NCBI RefSeq assembly: GCF_023242475.1
Contig: NZ_JALJFG010000046.1
Span: 1-41,109 of the forward strand
DNA from: Pseudomonas sp. MWU15-20650
GTDB taxonomy: Bacteria; Pseudomonadota; Gammaproteobacteria; Pseudomonadales; Pseudomonadaceae
Length of the DNA stretch: 41,109 bases
Direction: 5' to 3'
Part shown: positions 31,846 through 41,109 of the stretch, piece after piece
Layout of the letters: every line of letters starts with the position of its first letter
How positions within the stretch are numbered: position 1 is the first letter of the stretch
Translations under genes and position numbers: made by a program
The notes under the pieces: model-generated
Database searches by the model: none
Told to the model about the DNA's origin: nothing
What the model saw: only the letters and a program-made list of their open reading frames with translations

Positions 31846-32826
31846 TCAACCGCGCTCAGAGGGTACCGACGACAACTCGAACGGGCTGCTGCTGCGCCGC
31901 TGGTTGCGGTCTTCACGCGGGGTAGCGCCGAAGAAATTGCGGTAGGCGCTGGAGAAGTGCGGCCCCGAGGAGAAGCCGCAGGACAGGCCGATCTGGATGA
32001 TCGACTTGCTGGTTTGCATGAGCATCTGGCGGGCCTTGTTCAGGCGCAGTTCCAGGTAGTACTGGCTGGGGACACGATTGAGGTATTGCTTGAAGATCCG
32101 TTCCAGCTGTCGTCGCGATACGCAGACATGCTGGGCGATTTCGTCGGTGGTCAACGGCTCTTCGATATTGGCCTCCATCAACAGCACCGCCTGGGTCAGC
32201 TTGGGATGACTGGAGCCCAGGCGGTTTTGCAACGGAATGCGTTGACGCTCGCCGCCTTCGCGGATGCGTTCCACCACCAGCTCTTCGGACACGGCACCGG
32301 CCAGCTCGGCGCCGTGGTCACGGGCCAACACCGCCAGCAACAGGTCAAGCACCGACATGCCACCGCAGGCGGTCAGGCGATCGCGGTCCCAGTCAAACAG
32401 ATGGCTGGTGGCGATGACCTTGGGGAAGCGCTCGGCAAAGTCATCCTGCCAGCGCCAGTGCACGGCGGCGCGGTAGCCGTCGAGCAAGCCCAATTGCGCA
32501 AGCGGGTATACACCGGCCGACAACCCGCCGATGACACACCCCGCGCGCACCAGTTGCTTGAGCGCGGAGCTCAACTGGGAGGCGATAACGGTGGGAGGCT
32601 CATCCGCCAGCAAGAACAGTTTCTGGAAGCCTTCAAGCTTGCCGGCCCACGGCTCCCCCGGCAGTTGCCAGGCACCATCAGTGGCCGGCTCTGCAAGGAG
32701 GAAGGACAACTCGTAGACCACATCCGGGTGCACTCGCTGAGCAACGCGCAAAGCCTCCTCAGCCAGCGCAAGCGTGAGTGCTTTTGTGCTGGGCCAAATC
32801 AGGAAACCAATTCGATGGGCGGTCAT
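31846..32826 (-). CDS. argR: ArgR, AraC-family arginine-responsive regulator
   Basis: A 326-residue regulator matching Pseudomonas ArgR, which is unrelated to E. coli ArgR. The N-terminal DJ-1/PfpI-like (GATase1) sensor domain starts MTAHRIGFLIWPSTKALTLALAEEALRVAQ and includes GCVIGGLSAGVYPLAQLGLLDGYRAAVHWRW. The C-terminal AraC double HTH is LTTDEIAQHVCVSRRQLERIFKQYLNRVPSQYYLELRLNKARQML...IIQIGLSCGFSSGPHFSSAYRNFFGATP. It activates aru and aot genes with arginine. It follows aotP after 205 bp containing a REPIN, so besides read-through from aotJQMOP it may have its own promoter. It converges on the giant LRR gene. Confidence 0.95.
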   Translation of the reverse strand: MTAHRIGFLIWPSTKALTLALAEEALRVAQRVHPDVVYELSFLLAEPATDGAWQLPGEPWAGKLEGFQKLFLLADEPPTVIASQLSSALKQLVRAGCVIGGLSAGVYPLAQLGLLDGYRAAVHWRWQDDFAERFPKVIATSHLFDWDRDRLTACGGMSVLDLLLAVLARDHGAELAGAVSEELVVERIREGGERQRIPLQNRLGSSHPKLTQAVLLMEANIEEPLTTDEIAQHVCVSRRQLERIFKQYLNRVPSQYYLELRLNKARQMLMQTSKSIIQIGLSCGFSSGPHFSSAYRNFFGATPREDRNQRRSSSPFELSSVPSERG

Positions 32827-32918
32827 GGAGGGCTATCCGAAGCGAGTAACAGTAATGAAGACAAGGGCCAATGCTAGCCCGTAAGTGAATAGAAATCTCA
32901 AAAACGATGCGGACCACA

Positions 32919-33005
32919 GTGGGAGGGGGCTTGCCCCCGATAGCGGTGTATCAGCCAATACATGTGTAGCTGATGCACCTCAATCGGGAGCAAGCCCCCT
33001 CCCAC
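32919..33005. repeat. REPIN between aotP and argR
   Basis: Inverted REP pair: GTGGGAGGGGGCTTGCCCCC on the left and CGGGAGCAAGCCCCCTCCCAC on the right, with about 45 bp between. It occupies the aotP-argR gap and could attenuate read-through into argR or stabilise upstream mRNA. Confidence 0.93.
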
Positions 33006-33031
33006 CTAAAGCAGCTCCAACCGCAGGGGGG

Positions 33032-33796
33032 CTATTTCAAGCTGCCGGAGAGGAACTGCTGAAGGCGCTCGGACTGGGGATTGACCAGCACTTCGCGCGG
33101 GTTGCCACGCTCCTCGACGATGCCTTTGTGCAAGAACACCAGTTGGTTGGACACTTCACGGGCAAAGCCCATTTCGTGGGTGACCACCACCATGGTGCGG
33201 CCTTCCAGGGCCAGGTCTTGCATCACCTTGAGCACTTCGCCGACCAGCTCGGGGTCGAGGGCCGAGGTAGGCTCATCGAACAGCATCACCTCCGGCTCCA
33301 TCGCCAGGGCACGGGCGATTGCCACGCGCTGCTGCTCACCACCGGACATATGGCCGGGGAACGCATCCTTGCGATGGCCTACGCCGACTTTGGCCAGGTA
33401 GTGCTCGGCCTTTTCACGGGCCTCTTTTTTTGACATGCCCAGCACATGCACCGGGGCTTCCATCACGTTTTCAAGCGCGGTCATGTGCGACCACAGGTTG
33501 AAATGCTGGAACACCATGGACAGGCGCGAACGCATGCGCTGCAGCTGTTTCGGATCGGCCGCCTTCATGGCGCCGTCCTTGTTGGCCACCAGTTTCAGCT
33601 CTTCATTATTGAGCAGAATCTTGCCGGCGTGGGGTTGCTCCAGCAGGTTGATGCAGCGCAAAAAGGTACTTTTGCCCGAGCCACTGGAGCCGATGATGCT
33701 GATCACATCACCGGCTGCGGCAGCCAGGGACACACCTTTGAGCACTTCATGACTGCCATAGCGTTTATGCAGGTCTTGGACTTCAAGCTTATACAT
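33032..33796 (-). CDS. aotP: Arginine/ornithine ABC transporter ATP-binding protein
   Basis: A 254-residue HisP-type ATPase. It starts MYKLEVQDLHKRYGSHEVLKGVSL; the upstream in-frame codon would add five residues not found in the family. Walker A is GSSGSGKS (36-43), the ABC signature MSGGEQQRVAIARAL, Walker B VMLFDEPTSALDP, and the switch His lies in VVVTHEMGFA. It energises uptake through AotQ/AotM with AotJ as the binding protein. It is the fifth gene of aotJQMOP, with 27 bp separating it from aotO. Confidence 0.96.
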   Translation of the reverse strand: MYKLEVQDLHKRYGSHEVLKGVSLAAAAGDVISIIGSSGSGKSTFLRCINLLEQPHAGKILLNNEELKLVANKDGAMKAADPKQLQRMRSRLSMVFQHFNLWSHMTALENVMEAPVHVLGMSKKEAREKAEHYLAKVGVGHRKDAFPGHMSGGEQQRVAIARALAMEPEVMLFDEPTSALDPELVGEVLKVMQDLALEGRTMVVVTHEMGFAREVSNQLVFLHKGIVEERGNPREVLVNPQSERLQQFLSGSLK

Positions 33797-33823
33797 GCGG
33801 TCGGTTCTCACAAAAACAGGTGG

Positions 33824-34936
33824 TCAGTCGTTGAGCAAGCGCCCGTGACGCAGCGCTTCGCGCCCCGCCACCTTGGCCAGCCAGAAACCCGCTTGGGCAT
33901 AACGTAGCCGTTCAACGGCAAACAACACCCCGGACGTGCCCGCACAGACAATGCTGACGCGGTCGGTCAGAGGGTCAATCACTTCAAAAATCGGTTCGCC
34001 GGTCTCGACCCAGTCACCGGCTTTACGCAGGTAACTGATCACCCCGGCATGGGGTGCAAACAGCAGCTCGGTGCCTTCGAAGGGCACACCCTCGCAGGGT
34101 TCGTGTTGCGGTGCCGGCCATTCGCCTTTGATCAGGCCCTGTTCGGCGAGGAACGCAAGGATGCCTTCGGCGTGGAAGATTGCTTCATGGCGGCCCGTAT
34201 CGGCCTGGCCACCCAATTCCAGGGTTGTCGCCAGGCACGCCAGCGGAATCTGCGCAGCCGGAAATGCTCGGGACAGACGCAACCACGGCAGCGAGCACGC
34301 TTCGTCAAACGAACTGCCGCCGGAGTCTTCCGCCAACAGGCCGACTTTTACATTCAAATGCGCCGACAACGAACGCCACTGCGGCCAGTGCTGGGGCAGC
34401 GCGTACATGTGCAGCGCGGCTTCGGCGTCGCAGTGCAGGTCGAGGACGATATCGGCGGTGCAGGCGTGGCTGAGCAACACGCGTTGCATGCCCTGCAGCT
34501 GGCTGCTGGGCTCGGGCAACGCATTGAGCGCATCGGTCATCGCCTGGCGAATCATGCGCACATTGGCATGCGGGTCATCACCCAGCTGGCCTTGAAGCAA
34601 CTGGGCAACCGGCTCACTCAACTCGAAAAAATCGCGGTTGAAATTCTTGCCGCTGCCGATCTCGAAACGGCCCTGATGGCTGCCTTGCAACAACTGGCCG
34701 AGGCCCATCGGATTCGCCACCGGCACCAGCTCGATCACGCCGTTGAGGGCACCTTGCTGCTCCAGTTCAGTGAGGCGCTTTTTCAGCTCCCAGGCGGCAC
34801 GCATGCCCGGCAACTCATCGGCGTGCAGGCTGGCCTGGATATAGGCTTTGCGCTCGCCGCTGCCGAAACGAAAGACGCTCAGTTGGCGCTCGCACCCCAG
34901 GTGGCCCCAGGGCAACAGGTGATCGATACGTTCCAT
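33824..34936 (-). CDS. aotO: AotO, AstE/aspartoacylase-like zinc hydrolase
   Basis: A 370-residue protein of the succinylglutamate desuccinylase/aspartoacylase (M14-like) superfamily. Zinc-site motifs are SLHADELPG (His38, Glu41) and LDLHCDAE (His168). A late barrel-like segment (PHAGVISYLRKAGDWVETGEPIFEVIDPLTDRV) resembles the C-terminal domain of such deacylases. In P. aeruginosa the gene at this place is aotO, of unproven function and dispensable for transport as I recall. It starts 1 bp after aotM and precedes aotP, so it is translationally linked. A plausible role is hydrolysing N-acyl arginine/ornithine or another acyl amino acid taken up by the same system. Confidence 0.88.
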   Translation of the reverse strand: MERIDHLLPWGHLGCERQLSVFRFGSGERKAYIQASLHADELPGMRAAWELKKRLTELEQQGALNGVIELVPVANPMGLGQLLQGSHQGRFEIGSGKNFNRDFFELSEPVAQLLQGQLGDDPHANVRMIRQAMTDALNALPEPSSQLQGMQRVLLSHACTADIVLDLHCDAEAALHMYALPQHWPQWRSLSAHLNVKVGLLAEDSGGSSFDEACSLPWLRLSRAFPAAQIPLACLATTLELGGQADTGRHEAIFHAEGILAFLAEQGLIKGEWPAPQHEPCEGVPFEGTELLFAPHAGVISYLRKAGDWVETGEPIFEVIDPLTDRVSIVCAGTSGVLFAVERLRYAQAGFWLAKVAGREALRHGRLLND

Positions 34937-34937
34937 A

Positions 34938-35636
34938 TCAATGCTTCCGTGGAGCCAGGTAGCTCAGCCAGCGGCGCTCGGCCAACTTGAACAGGCGCAC
35001 CAGGATAAAGGTCAGGCACAGGTAGAACGCGCCAGCGGTGATATAGGCTTCGAACGGCAGGTAGAACTGGGCGTTCACCGTACGTGCGGCACCGGTGATG
35101 TCGATCAAGGTCACGATGGACGCCAGGCTGGTGGTCTGCAGCATCATGATCACTTCGTTGCTGTACTGCGGCAGTGCACGGCGCAGGGCAGAGGGCAGCA
35201 GGATGCGGCGATACAGTTTGTAGCGCGACATGCCCATGGCCTTGGCCGCTTCGATCTCGCCATTCGGCGTGGCCTTGAGGCTACCGGCGATGATCTCGGC
35301 AGTATAGGCACTGGTGTTGATCGCAAAGGCCAGGCAGGCGCAGAAGGTCGCACTGGACAACATCGGCCACAGGAAACTCTCGCGCACCGCTTCGAATTGC
35401 GCCAGGCCGTAGTAGATCAGGAACAACTGCACCAGCATCGGCGTACCGCGGATCACATAGGTGTAAAGCCAGGCCACACCGTTGACGACCGGCTGCTTGG
35501 ACACGCGCATCAAGCCCAGGGGCAAGGCGGCGAGCAAGCCGAAGAACAGCGAGATGGCGAGCAGTTTCAGGGTGGTCAGCAGGCCGCCAAGGTACAGCGG
35601 CATGGCCCCCCAGATGACGTTGTAGTCGAAGATCAT
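34938..35636 (-). CDS. aotM: Arginine/ornithine ABC transporter permease AotM
   Basis: A 232-residue HisM-type inner-membrane permease with about five transmembrane helices (GLLTTLKLLAISLFFGLLAALPLGLM ... VVNGVAWLYTYVIRGTPMLVQLFLIYYGL). The cytoplasmic EAA loop NGEIEAAKAMGMSRYKLYRRILLPSALRRALP docks on AotP. It overlaps the aotQ stop by 4 bp (ATGA) and is followed by aotO after 1 bp. Together with AotQ it forms the heterodimeric channel. Confidence 0.95.
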   Translation of the reverse strand: MIFDYNVIWGAMPLYLGGLLTTLKLLAISLFFGLLAALPLGLMRVSKQPVVNGVAWLYTYVIRGTPMLVQLFLIYYGLAQFEAVRESFLWPMLSSATFCACLAFAINTSAYTAEIIAGSLKATPNGEIEAAKAMGMSRYKLYRRILLPSALRRALPQYSNEVIMMLQTTSLASIVTLIDITGAARTVNAQFYLPFEAYITAGAFYLCLTFILVRLFKLAERRWLSYLAPRKH

Positions 35637-36322
35637 AGATCAGCCGCCCTTACGCCTACCGAGTAGCGCTTCTCAAGATGACGCAGGGCCAGCAACGATA
35701 CGCTGGTAATCACCAGGTACATCGCCGCCACTGCGAGGAAGAAGGTAAAAGGCTCGCGGGTGGCGTCTGCCGCCTGCTTGGCCTTGAACATCATGTCTTG
35801 CAGGCCCACCACCGAAATCAGCGCGGTGGCCTTGGTCAGTACCAGCCAGTTGTTGGTAAAACCAGGGATCGCCAGCCGAATCATTTGCGGCACCATCACC
35901 CGGAAAAACACCTGGAAAGGACTCATGCCATAGGCTAGGCCGGCTTCGGCCTGGCCCTTGGGAATGGCCATGAACGCGCCACGGAAGGTTTCCGAAAGGT
36001 AGGCGCCAAAGATGAAGCCCAGGGTGCCGATACCGGCGGCCAAGGGGTTCAAGTCGATATAGTCGTCGAAGCCCAGCATGGGCGCGACGCGGTTAAGCAA
36101 GTCCTGACCGCCGTAGAAAATCAGCAGGATCAGCACCAGGTCGGGAATCCCACGGATCACCGTGGAGTACAAGTCACCCAGCCAAGCCAACCAGCGCACC
36201 GGCGACAGGCGTAACGCGACCCCGATCAGACCCAGAACAATGGCCAAGGCCATGGACGACAAGGCGAGCTGAAGCGTCAACCATGCGCCATCGAGGATGA
36301 CGGCCCCGTAGCCTTTCAACAT
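35633..36322 (-). CDS. aotQ: Arginine/ornithine ABC transporter permease AotQ
   Basis: A 229-residue HisQ-type permease (MLKGYGAVILDGAWLTLQLALSSMALAIVLGLIGVALRLS...). It has several membrane helices, the conserved STVIRGIPDLVLILLIFYGGQ segment, and an EAA loop KGQAEAGLAYGMSPFQVFFRVMVPQMIRLAIPG. It is the second gene of the aot operon, 92 bp after aotJ, and overlaps aotM. Confidence 0.95.
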   Translation of the reverse strand: MLKGYGAVILDGAWLTLQLALSSMALAIVLGLIGVALRLSPVRWLAWLGDLYSTVIRGIPDLVLILLIFYGGQDLLNRVAPMLGFDDYIDLNPLAAGIGTLGFIFGAYLSETFRGAFMAIPKGQAEAGLAYGMSPFQVFFRVMVPQMIRLAIPGFTNNWLVLTKATALISVVGLQDMMFKAKQAADATREPFTFFLAVAAMYLVITSVSLLALRHLEKRYSVGVRAADL

Positions 36323-36414
36323 GATTCAGGTCCTCGAAAAGGGGGATGAAAAAATGGCGCAAACTTCAGAATCTTCTGTTGCTTGCGCCATTCTGGACAG
36401 ACAGCTGCGAATAC

Positions 36415-37200
36415 TTACTTGGCTTCTGGGCCGTAAATATCGAAGTTGAAATACTTTTTCTCGATTTCTTTGTACTTGCCGTTGGCACGGATCGCAGCGA
36501 TGGCAGCGTTGATGCGGTCCAGGTTTTCCTTGTCGCCCTTGCGCACGGCGATACCGACGCCGTCGCCGAAGTACTTGACGTCGGTGAAGGATGGGCCAAC
36601 GAACGCATAGCCTTTGCCGGCGTCGGTTTTCAGGAAACCGTCTTCCAGCAGGGTGGCGTCGGCCACGGTACCGTCGAGACGACCGGCCTCCACGTCCAGG
36701 TAGATTTCGTTCTGAGTGCCATAAGGAACGATGGTGGCGCCTTTTGGAGCAAACACTTCCTTGGCGAAACGATCGTGGATCGAACCACGCTGCACGCCGA
36801 TCTTCTTGCCTTTCAATTCATCCAGGCTGTCGCTGACGGCAGTGCCTTCCTTCATCACCAGGCGCGCCGGGGTCAGGTAGTAGCGAGTGGTGAAGTCCAC
36901 GGACTTCTTGCGGTCGTCAGTGATGGACATGGACGACAGGATCGCATCGATCTTGCGCACTTTCAGCGCTGGGATCAGGCCGTCGAATTCCTGCTCGACC
37001 CAGGTGCACTTGACCTTCATCTCTTCGCACAGTGCGTTGCCGATGTCGTAGTCAAAACCAACGATGCTGCCATCCGGCGCCTTCGAGGCAAACGGAGGGT
37101 AAGCCGCTTCGATACCAATTTTCAGAGGCTTGCCTTCGGCGAAAGCCTGCATGGACAGCACGGACAGCGCCAGGGCGCCCAACAGCACGAGTTTCTTCAT
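36415..37200 (-). CDS. aotJ: Arginine/ornithine-binding periplasmic protein AotJ
   Basis: A 261-residue solute-binding protein of the HisJ/LAO family. The signal peptide MKKLVLLGALALSVLSMQAFA is followed by mature EGKPLKIGIEAAYPPFASKAPDGSIVGFDYDIGNALCEEM. The family landmarks WVEQEFDGLIPALKVRKIDAILSSMSITDDRKKSVDFTTRYY and KKIGVQRGSIHDRF are clear. It is first in the operon; the 92-bp gap to aotQ allows higher expression of the binding protein. An ArgR half-site lies about 160 bp upstream. Confidence 0.96.
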   Translation of the reverse strand: MKKLVLLGALALSVLSMQAFAEGKPLKIGIEAAYPPFASKAPDGSIVGFDYDIGNALCEEMKVKCTWVEQEFDGLIPALKVRKIDAILSSMSITDDRKKSVDFTTRYYLTPARLVMKEGTAVSDSLDELKGKKIGVQRGSIHDRFAKEVFAPKGATIVPYGTQNEIYLDVEAGRLDGTVADATLLEDGFLKTDAGKGYAFVGPSFTDVKYFGDGVGIAVRKGDKENLDRINAAIAAIRANGKYKEIEKKYFNFDIYGPEAK

Positions 37201-37356
37201 CTTGGGACTCCATCGGTATAGGGCAAAAAGCAGTATGAGCCGTGGCCCACGATGCGACTTAAGTGAAACCGAATAGCGGTGCTGCGTCCTACGAAGGTAG
37301 ACACCTGCGACGACGAGCGAGTGATCGGCATTCTAACGACAGGCCAGAAGCCGATA

Positions 37357-37372
37357 TTTCCTCAATGCGACA
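37357..37372 (-). promoter_or_regulatory. ArgR half-site upstream of aotJ
   Basis: On the minus strand TGTCGC-ATTGAGGA-AA fits the TGTCGC-N8-AA consensus. A weaker TGTCGT copy lies nearer the gene (about 37338-37343). It sits about 160 bp upstream of the aotJ ATG, inside the 640-bp aotJ-acsA gap, which otherwise holds a collapsed REP and the acsA terminator. Confidence 0.65.
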
Positions 37373-37730
37373 ACAATTTACAGAAGCACCGAGAAAGCGG
37401 TTCCAGCACATTGACAGCCTCTGAATTTTATGCAGAGACAAAAGATATTAAACCTGTTGATGCTGCAAATTGCGGGCCTATTATTCGCAAACCCTTCTAG
37501 CACGGCAAGTCTGGCGTTTAATCTTATTGCCAGGGGTGTCTAAAACGCGGTTTTTCGGGGCATGAACGTAGCCCTTTGCCTCAGGTTTGGGCAGAGGGTT
37601 ACACATTTAGGTCGCACGGTAACATTCAGATACGTCTTACAACGGAAATCGATATTTATTGGCTTGGTGGTTATCCAGATCTGTCAGACCACCTCCGCCA
37701 CCTCCGATGCTCGTCATGAAATGCAATCAA

Positions 37731-37762
37731 AATGTGGGTGGGGGCTTGCCCCCTCCTACATT
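37731..37762. repeat. Collapsed REP palindrome
   Basis: AATGTGGGTGGGGGC and GCCCCCTCCTACATT abut around TT, giving a nearly perfect 32-bp palindrome. It has REP sequence on both arms but no spacer, unlike the REPINs elsewhere in the window. It lies between aotJ and acsA. Confidence 0.85.
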
Positions 37763-37789
37763 GAATTTTCGGTGGTTTGAGCCGCCACA

Positions 37790-37826
37790 AAAAAGCCCCA
37801 CCCGGCTCACACCGAATGGGGCTTTG
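37790..37826 (-). terminator. acsA terminator
   Basis: On the minus strand AAAGCCCCA pairs with TGGGGCTTT, followed by a T-run (GGGGCTTTTTTG), 15 bp beyond the acsA stop codon. Confidence 0.88.
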
Positions 37827-37841
37827 TCTGACCAGCCCGCC

Positions 37842-39797
<1,956 letters not shown>

Positions 39798-40194
39798 CTT
39801 TCTTACCTCGGTGACAATAGTTGTTTTTGTATACCCCGTTGTAGCCGGGGCGCCCCCATAGAACCATTCGACGATGGTAGTAACAAGCCCCTACAAATTG
39901 CCCTGCTATCCCCGTTTGCCGCTCTGGCCCGCAGCCAGCGGCGCTTTGCGTGTGTGTGAAAAAAGCTTTACCACGGGATTGTTACAAAATCCGCCAATAG
40001 TGTTTATCAAAAGCACGGGTATATGAATGAAACCTGCACGCCTAAAATCAACTCCGCCAACAAGGCACTGTGATTAACAACGCAACAGCCCCCACGAAGG
40101 CAACGTTAATCCGAACTTCCCAACTCTTAAGTTACACACGTGGCCTCACAAGGGCCCCGTGACCCCTTTCGCCCTGAAGAAGGTAAATAGAGAA
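39798..40194. promoter_or_regulatory. acsA / DUF2790 divergent intergenic region
   Basis: About 400 bp between two divergent genes, so it should hold both promoters. I could not identify a clear sigma-70 or sigma-54 promoter. A single TGTTAC (39979-39984) resembles half of a CbrB site but the second half is poor. The stretch is otherwise unremarkable. Confidence 0.35.
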
Positions 40195-40464
40195 ATGAAA
40201 GCTTTAGTAGTGATGGCCCTCAGCAGCCTGTGCGCAACCGCCGTCCTGGCCGATGAAGCCCCGAGCGAGCTGGCTGGCCAGAACGCTCCGATTGTTGAGG
40301 AGTACACCTACAGCACACACCTGGACGTTGCCAAAGTAGTGTCCATGAGCAACATCCCAGAAGTTTGCCACGTTGTACCGGTACAAATGGAATATGAAGA
40401 CTCGCAAGGTCAACGGCATATTCTAAAGTATCAAGTCATGGGCAATGGTTGCTCTAACGGATAA
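40195..40464 (+). CDS. Small secreted DUF2790-like protein
   Basis: An 89-residue protein with a clear Sec signal peptide (MKALVVMALSSLCATAVLA, cut before DEAPSE). The short mature domain YTYSTHLDVAKVVSMSNIPEVCHVVPVQMEYEDSQGQRHILKYQVMGNGC is typical of DUF2790, a family of small periplasmic proteins common in Pseudomonas. Two Cys (in EVCHV and NGCSNG) may form a disulfide. ATG 40195 is preferred over an upstream in-frame ATG (40159) because it directly starts the signal peptide. The function is unknown; relatives in P. aeruginosa respond to metal stress as far as I recall. Confidence 0.85.
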   Translation: MKALVVMALSSLCATAVLADEAPSELAGQNAPIVEEYTYSTHLDVAKVVSMSNIPEVCHVVPVQMEYEDSQGQRHILKYQVMGNGCSNG

Positions 40465-40500
40465 CAACTTATTATAAAGGTGTTAATCCTGATCTTATTC

Positions 40501-40524
40501 GCCGCAAGAAATCGCTCTTGCGGC
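40501..40524 (+). terminator. Hairpin after the DUF2790 gene
   Basis: GCCGCAAGA and TCTTGCGGC form a perfect 9-bp stem around AATCGC, 36 bp after the stop. It lacks a U-tract, so it may act with Rho or only protect the mRNA 3' end. Confidence 0.6.
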
Positions 40525-40552
40525 AAAGAGCCAGCTGACACACCTCGGTCCA

Positions 40553-40583
40553 AATGTGGGAGCGGGCTTGCTCGCGAAGGCGA
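40553..40583. repeat. Single REP element
   Basis: AATGTGGGAGCGGGCTTGCTCGCGAAGGCGA is a solitary REP of a second sequence class (AGCGGGCTTGCTCGCGAA) different from the GGGGGCTTGCCCCC class seen in the ast/aot region. Confidence 0.85.
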
Positions 40584-41059
40584 TACCCGCCACACCCCTC
40601 CTCAAAACTCTGCACCGTCCCGGCATTTTTACTCCCCAGAAGCCCACTTCCCCCGCCCTACAAAAAACATCCCACCGCCCGTCAAAAAAATCCTAGCCCA
40701 GCAAAGCCTTGCAAACACTCGCCTTGGCCGAAAACCACACCATTTTGGCGCTCTGTCGTGACCATCCGCCGCAACACAAACTCAAATTTTTCCCTATAAT
40801 GCGCGGGTAAATCGGGCCTGCAATATCCCTTTACACGGGGATGAAGAGCCAGACCTGAGGCTGCGCTGGAGCATGCACCTGTCGCTCCGCCCCTCAAGCC
40901 TCACGCAGATACCCGTTCACCTAATTTGCGTTTAATGCCTGCGCTAGCGGTTGCAACAAACGATTCCTTAAGATCCACCGCGGCCCTAGGCCGTGTGAAC
41001 ACCCAACCATCCGGTTTCACACGGGCACCTTTGAGCCCTCACGCAGGAGACGACACGTC
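40584..41059 (+). promoter_or_regulatory. Promoter and long structured leader before nrdB
   Basis: A TATAAT (40795-40800) with a weak -35 suggests transcription from about 40807, giving a leader of about 250 nt. It contains hairpin 1 (GAGGCT 40857-40862 and GGAGC 40868-40872 with GCTCC 40884-40888 and AGCCTC 40897-40902) and hairpin 2 (CCGTGTGAA 40991-40999 with TTCACACGG 41016-41024). CCTCACGCAG occurs both at the 3' arm of hairpin 1 and at the ribosome binding site (41037-41046). The stretch 40584-40790 shows nothing recognisable. Confidence 0.55.
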
Positions 41060-41109
41060 ATGCTGAGCTGGGACGAATTCGACAAAGAAGAAGAAGGCGA
41101 AGTCGCCGC
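41060..41109 (+). CDS. nrdB: Ribonucleotide reductase beta subunit, N-terminal fragment
   Basis: Only the first 16 complete codons are in the window (MLSWDEFDKEEEGEVA). The MLSWDEFDKE start matches the opening of class Ia ribonucleoside-diphosphate reductase small subunits of Pseudomonas as I remember them. AGGAG lies 10 nt before the ATG. If correct, the protein would carry the di-iron/tyrosyl radical site used with NrdA. No nrdA lies upstream in this window. The identification rests on a short sequence and should be treated as probable, not certain. Confidence 0.7.
   Translation, partial: MLSWDEFDKEEEGEVA

Noticed and set aside
39960..40010. CbrB enhancer site for acsA
   Set aside because: Only one half (TGTTAC) is good; the second half (GTGTTT) does not fit the expected GTAACA.

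Overview
The window looks like a chromosomal stretch from a fluorescent Pseudomonas (P. fluorescens complex). Three things support this. The order rsmA-lysC-alaS ... ast/aru operon - argR - aotPOMQJ - acsA matches the P. aeruginosa PA0887-PA0905 neighbourhood as I remember it. An AmrZ homologue and Pseudomonas-type REP/REPIN repeats (GTGGGAG...GGCTTGC) are present. The 5' leader of an rrn operon at the left edge has the Pseudomonas tandem-promoter layout.

Region 1 (1-5720): the left end carries the P1/P2 promoters and boxA of an rRNA operon reading leftwards out of the window. Between it and a tRNA-Arg(CCT) gene lies an accessory island. It holds a degraded serine recombinase, a divergent TetR/SDR pair with two palindromic operators, a lipoprotein-like fragment lacking its N-terminus, an uncharacterised protein with PIN-like acidic motifs, an intact serine recombinase, and an HNH-like zinc-finger protein. 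The two recombinase copies are related but not identical, and both units end in a similar GC-rich terminator.

Region 2 (5720-9744): a good -24/-12 (sigma-54) promoter preceded by two matching palindromes drives two small membrane proteins. It is followed by amrZ, mgtE (minus), two identical tRNA-Arg(ACG) genes, tRNA-Ser(GCT) and rsmA.

Region 3 (9745-17840): lysC, alaS and a low-specificity threonine aldolase lie on the minus strand. On the plus strand there is an FMN riboswitch in front of a stand-alone RibH2-type lumazine synthase, then an M91-family (HopH1/NleD-like) zinc metallopeptidase carrying RTX-like repeats, which is a candidate effector.

Region 4 (17841-37200): the arginine succinyltransferase catabolic operon runs aruC-aruF-astA(aruG)-astD-astB-small ORF-astE, interrupted by REPINs between aruC/aruF and astD/astB. 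A 1962-codon toxin-like gene with three tandem coil-plus-LRR modules sits between aruC and argR. The ArgR activator and the aotJQMOP arginine/ornithine ABC uptake genes follow. ArgR-type half-sites (TGTCGC-N8-AA) lie upstream of both aruC and aotJ, so uptake, sensing and degradation of arginine are coupled here.

Region 5 (37201-41109): acsA (acetyl-CoA synthetase), a small secreted DUF2790 protein, REP elements, and a long structured leader in front of the first codons of what is probably nrdB, cut by the window edge. Accessory DNA is concentrated at 300-5570, 16220-17840 and 25949-31837; the rest is core metabolism.
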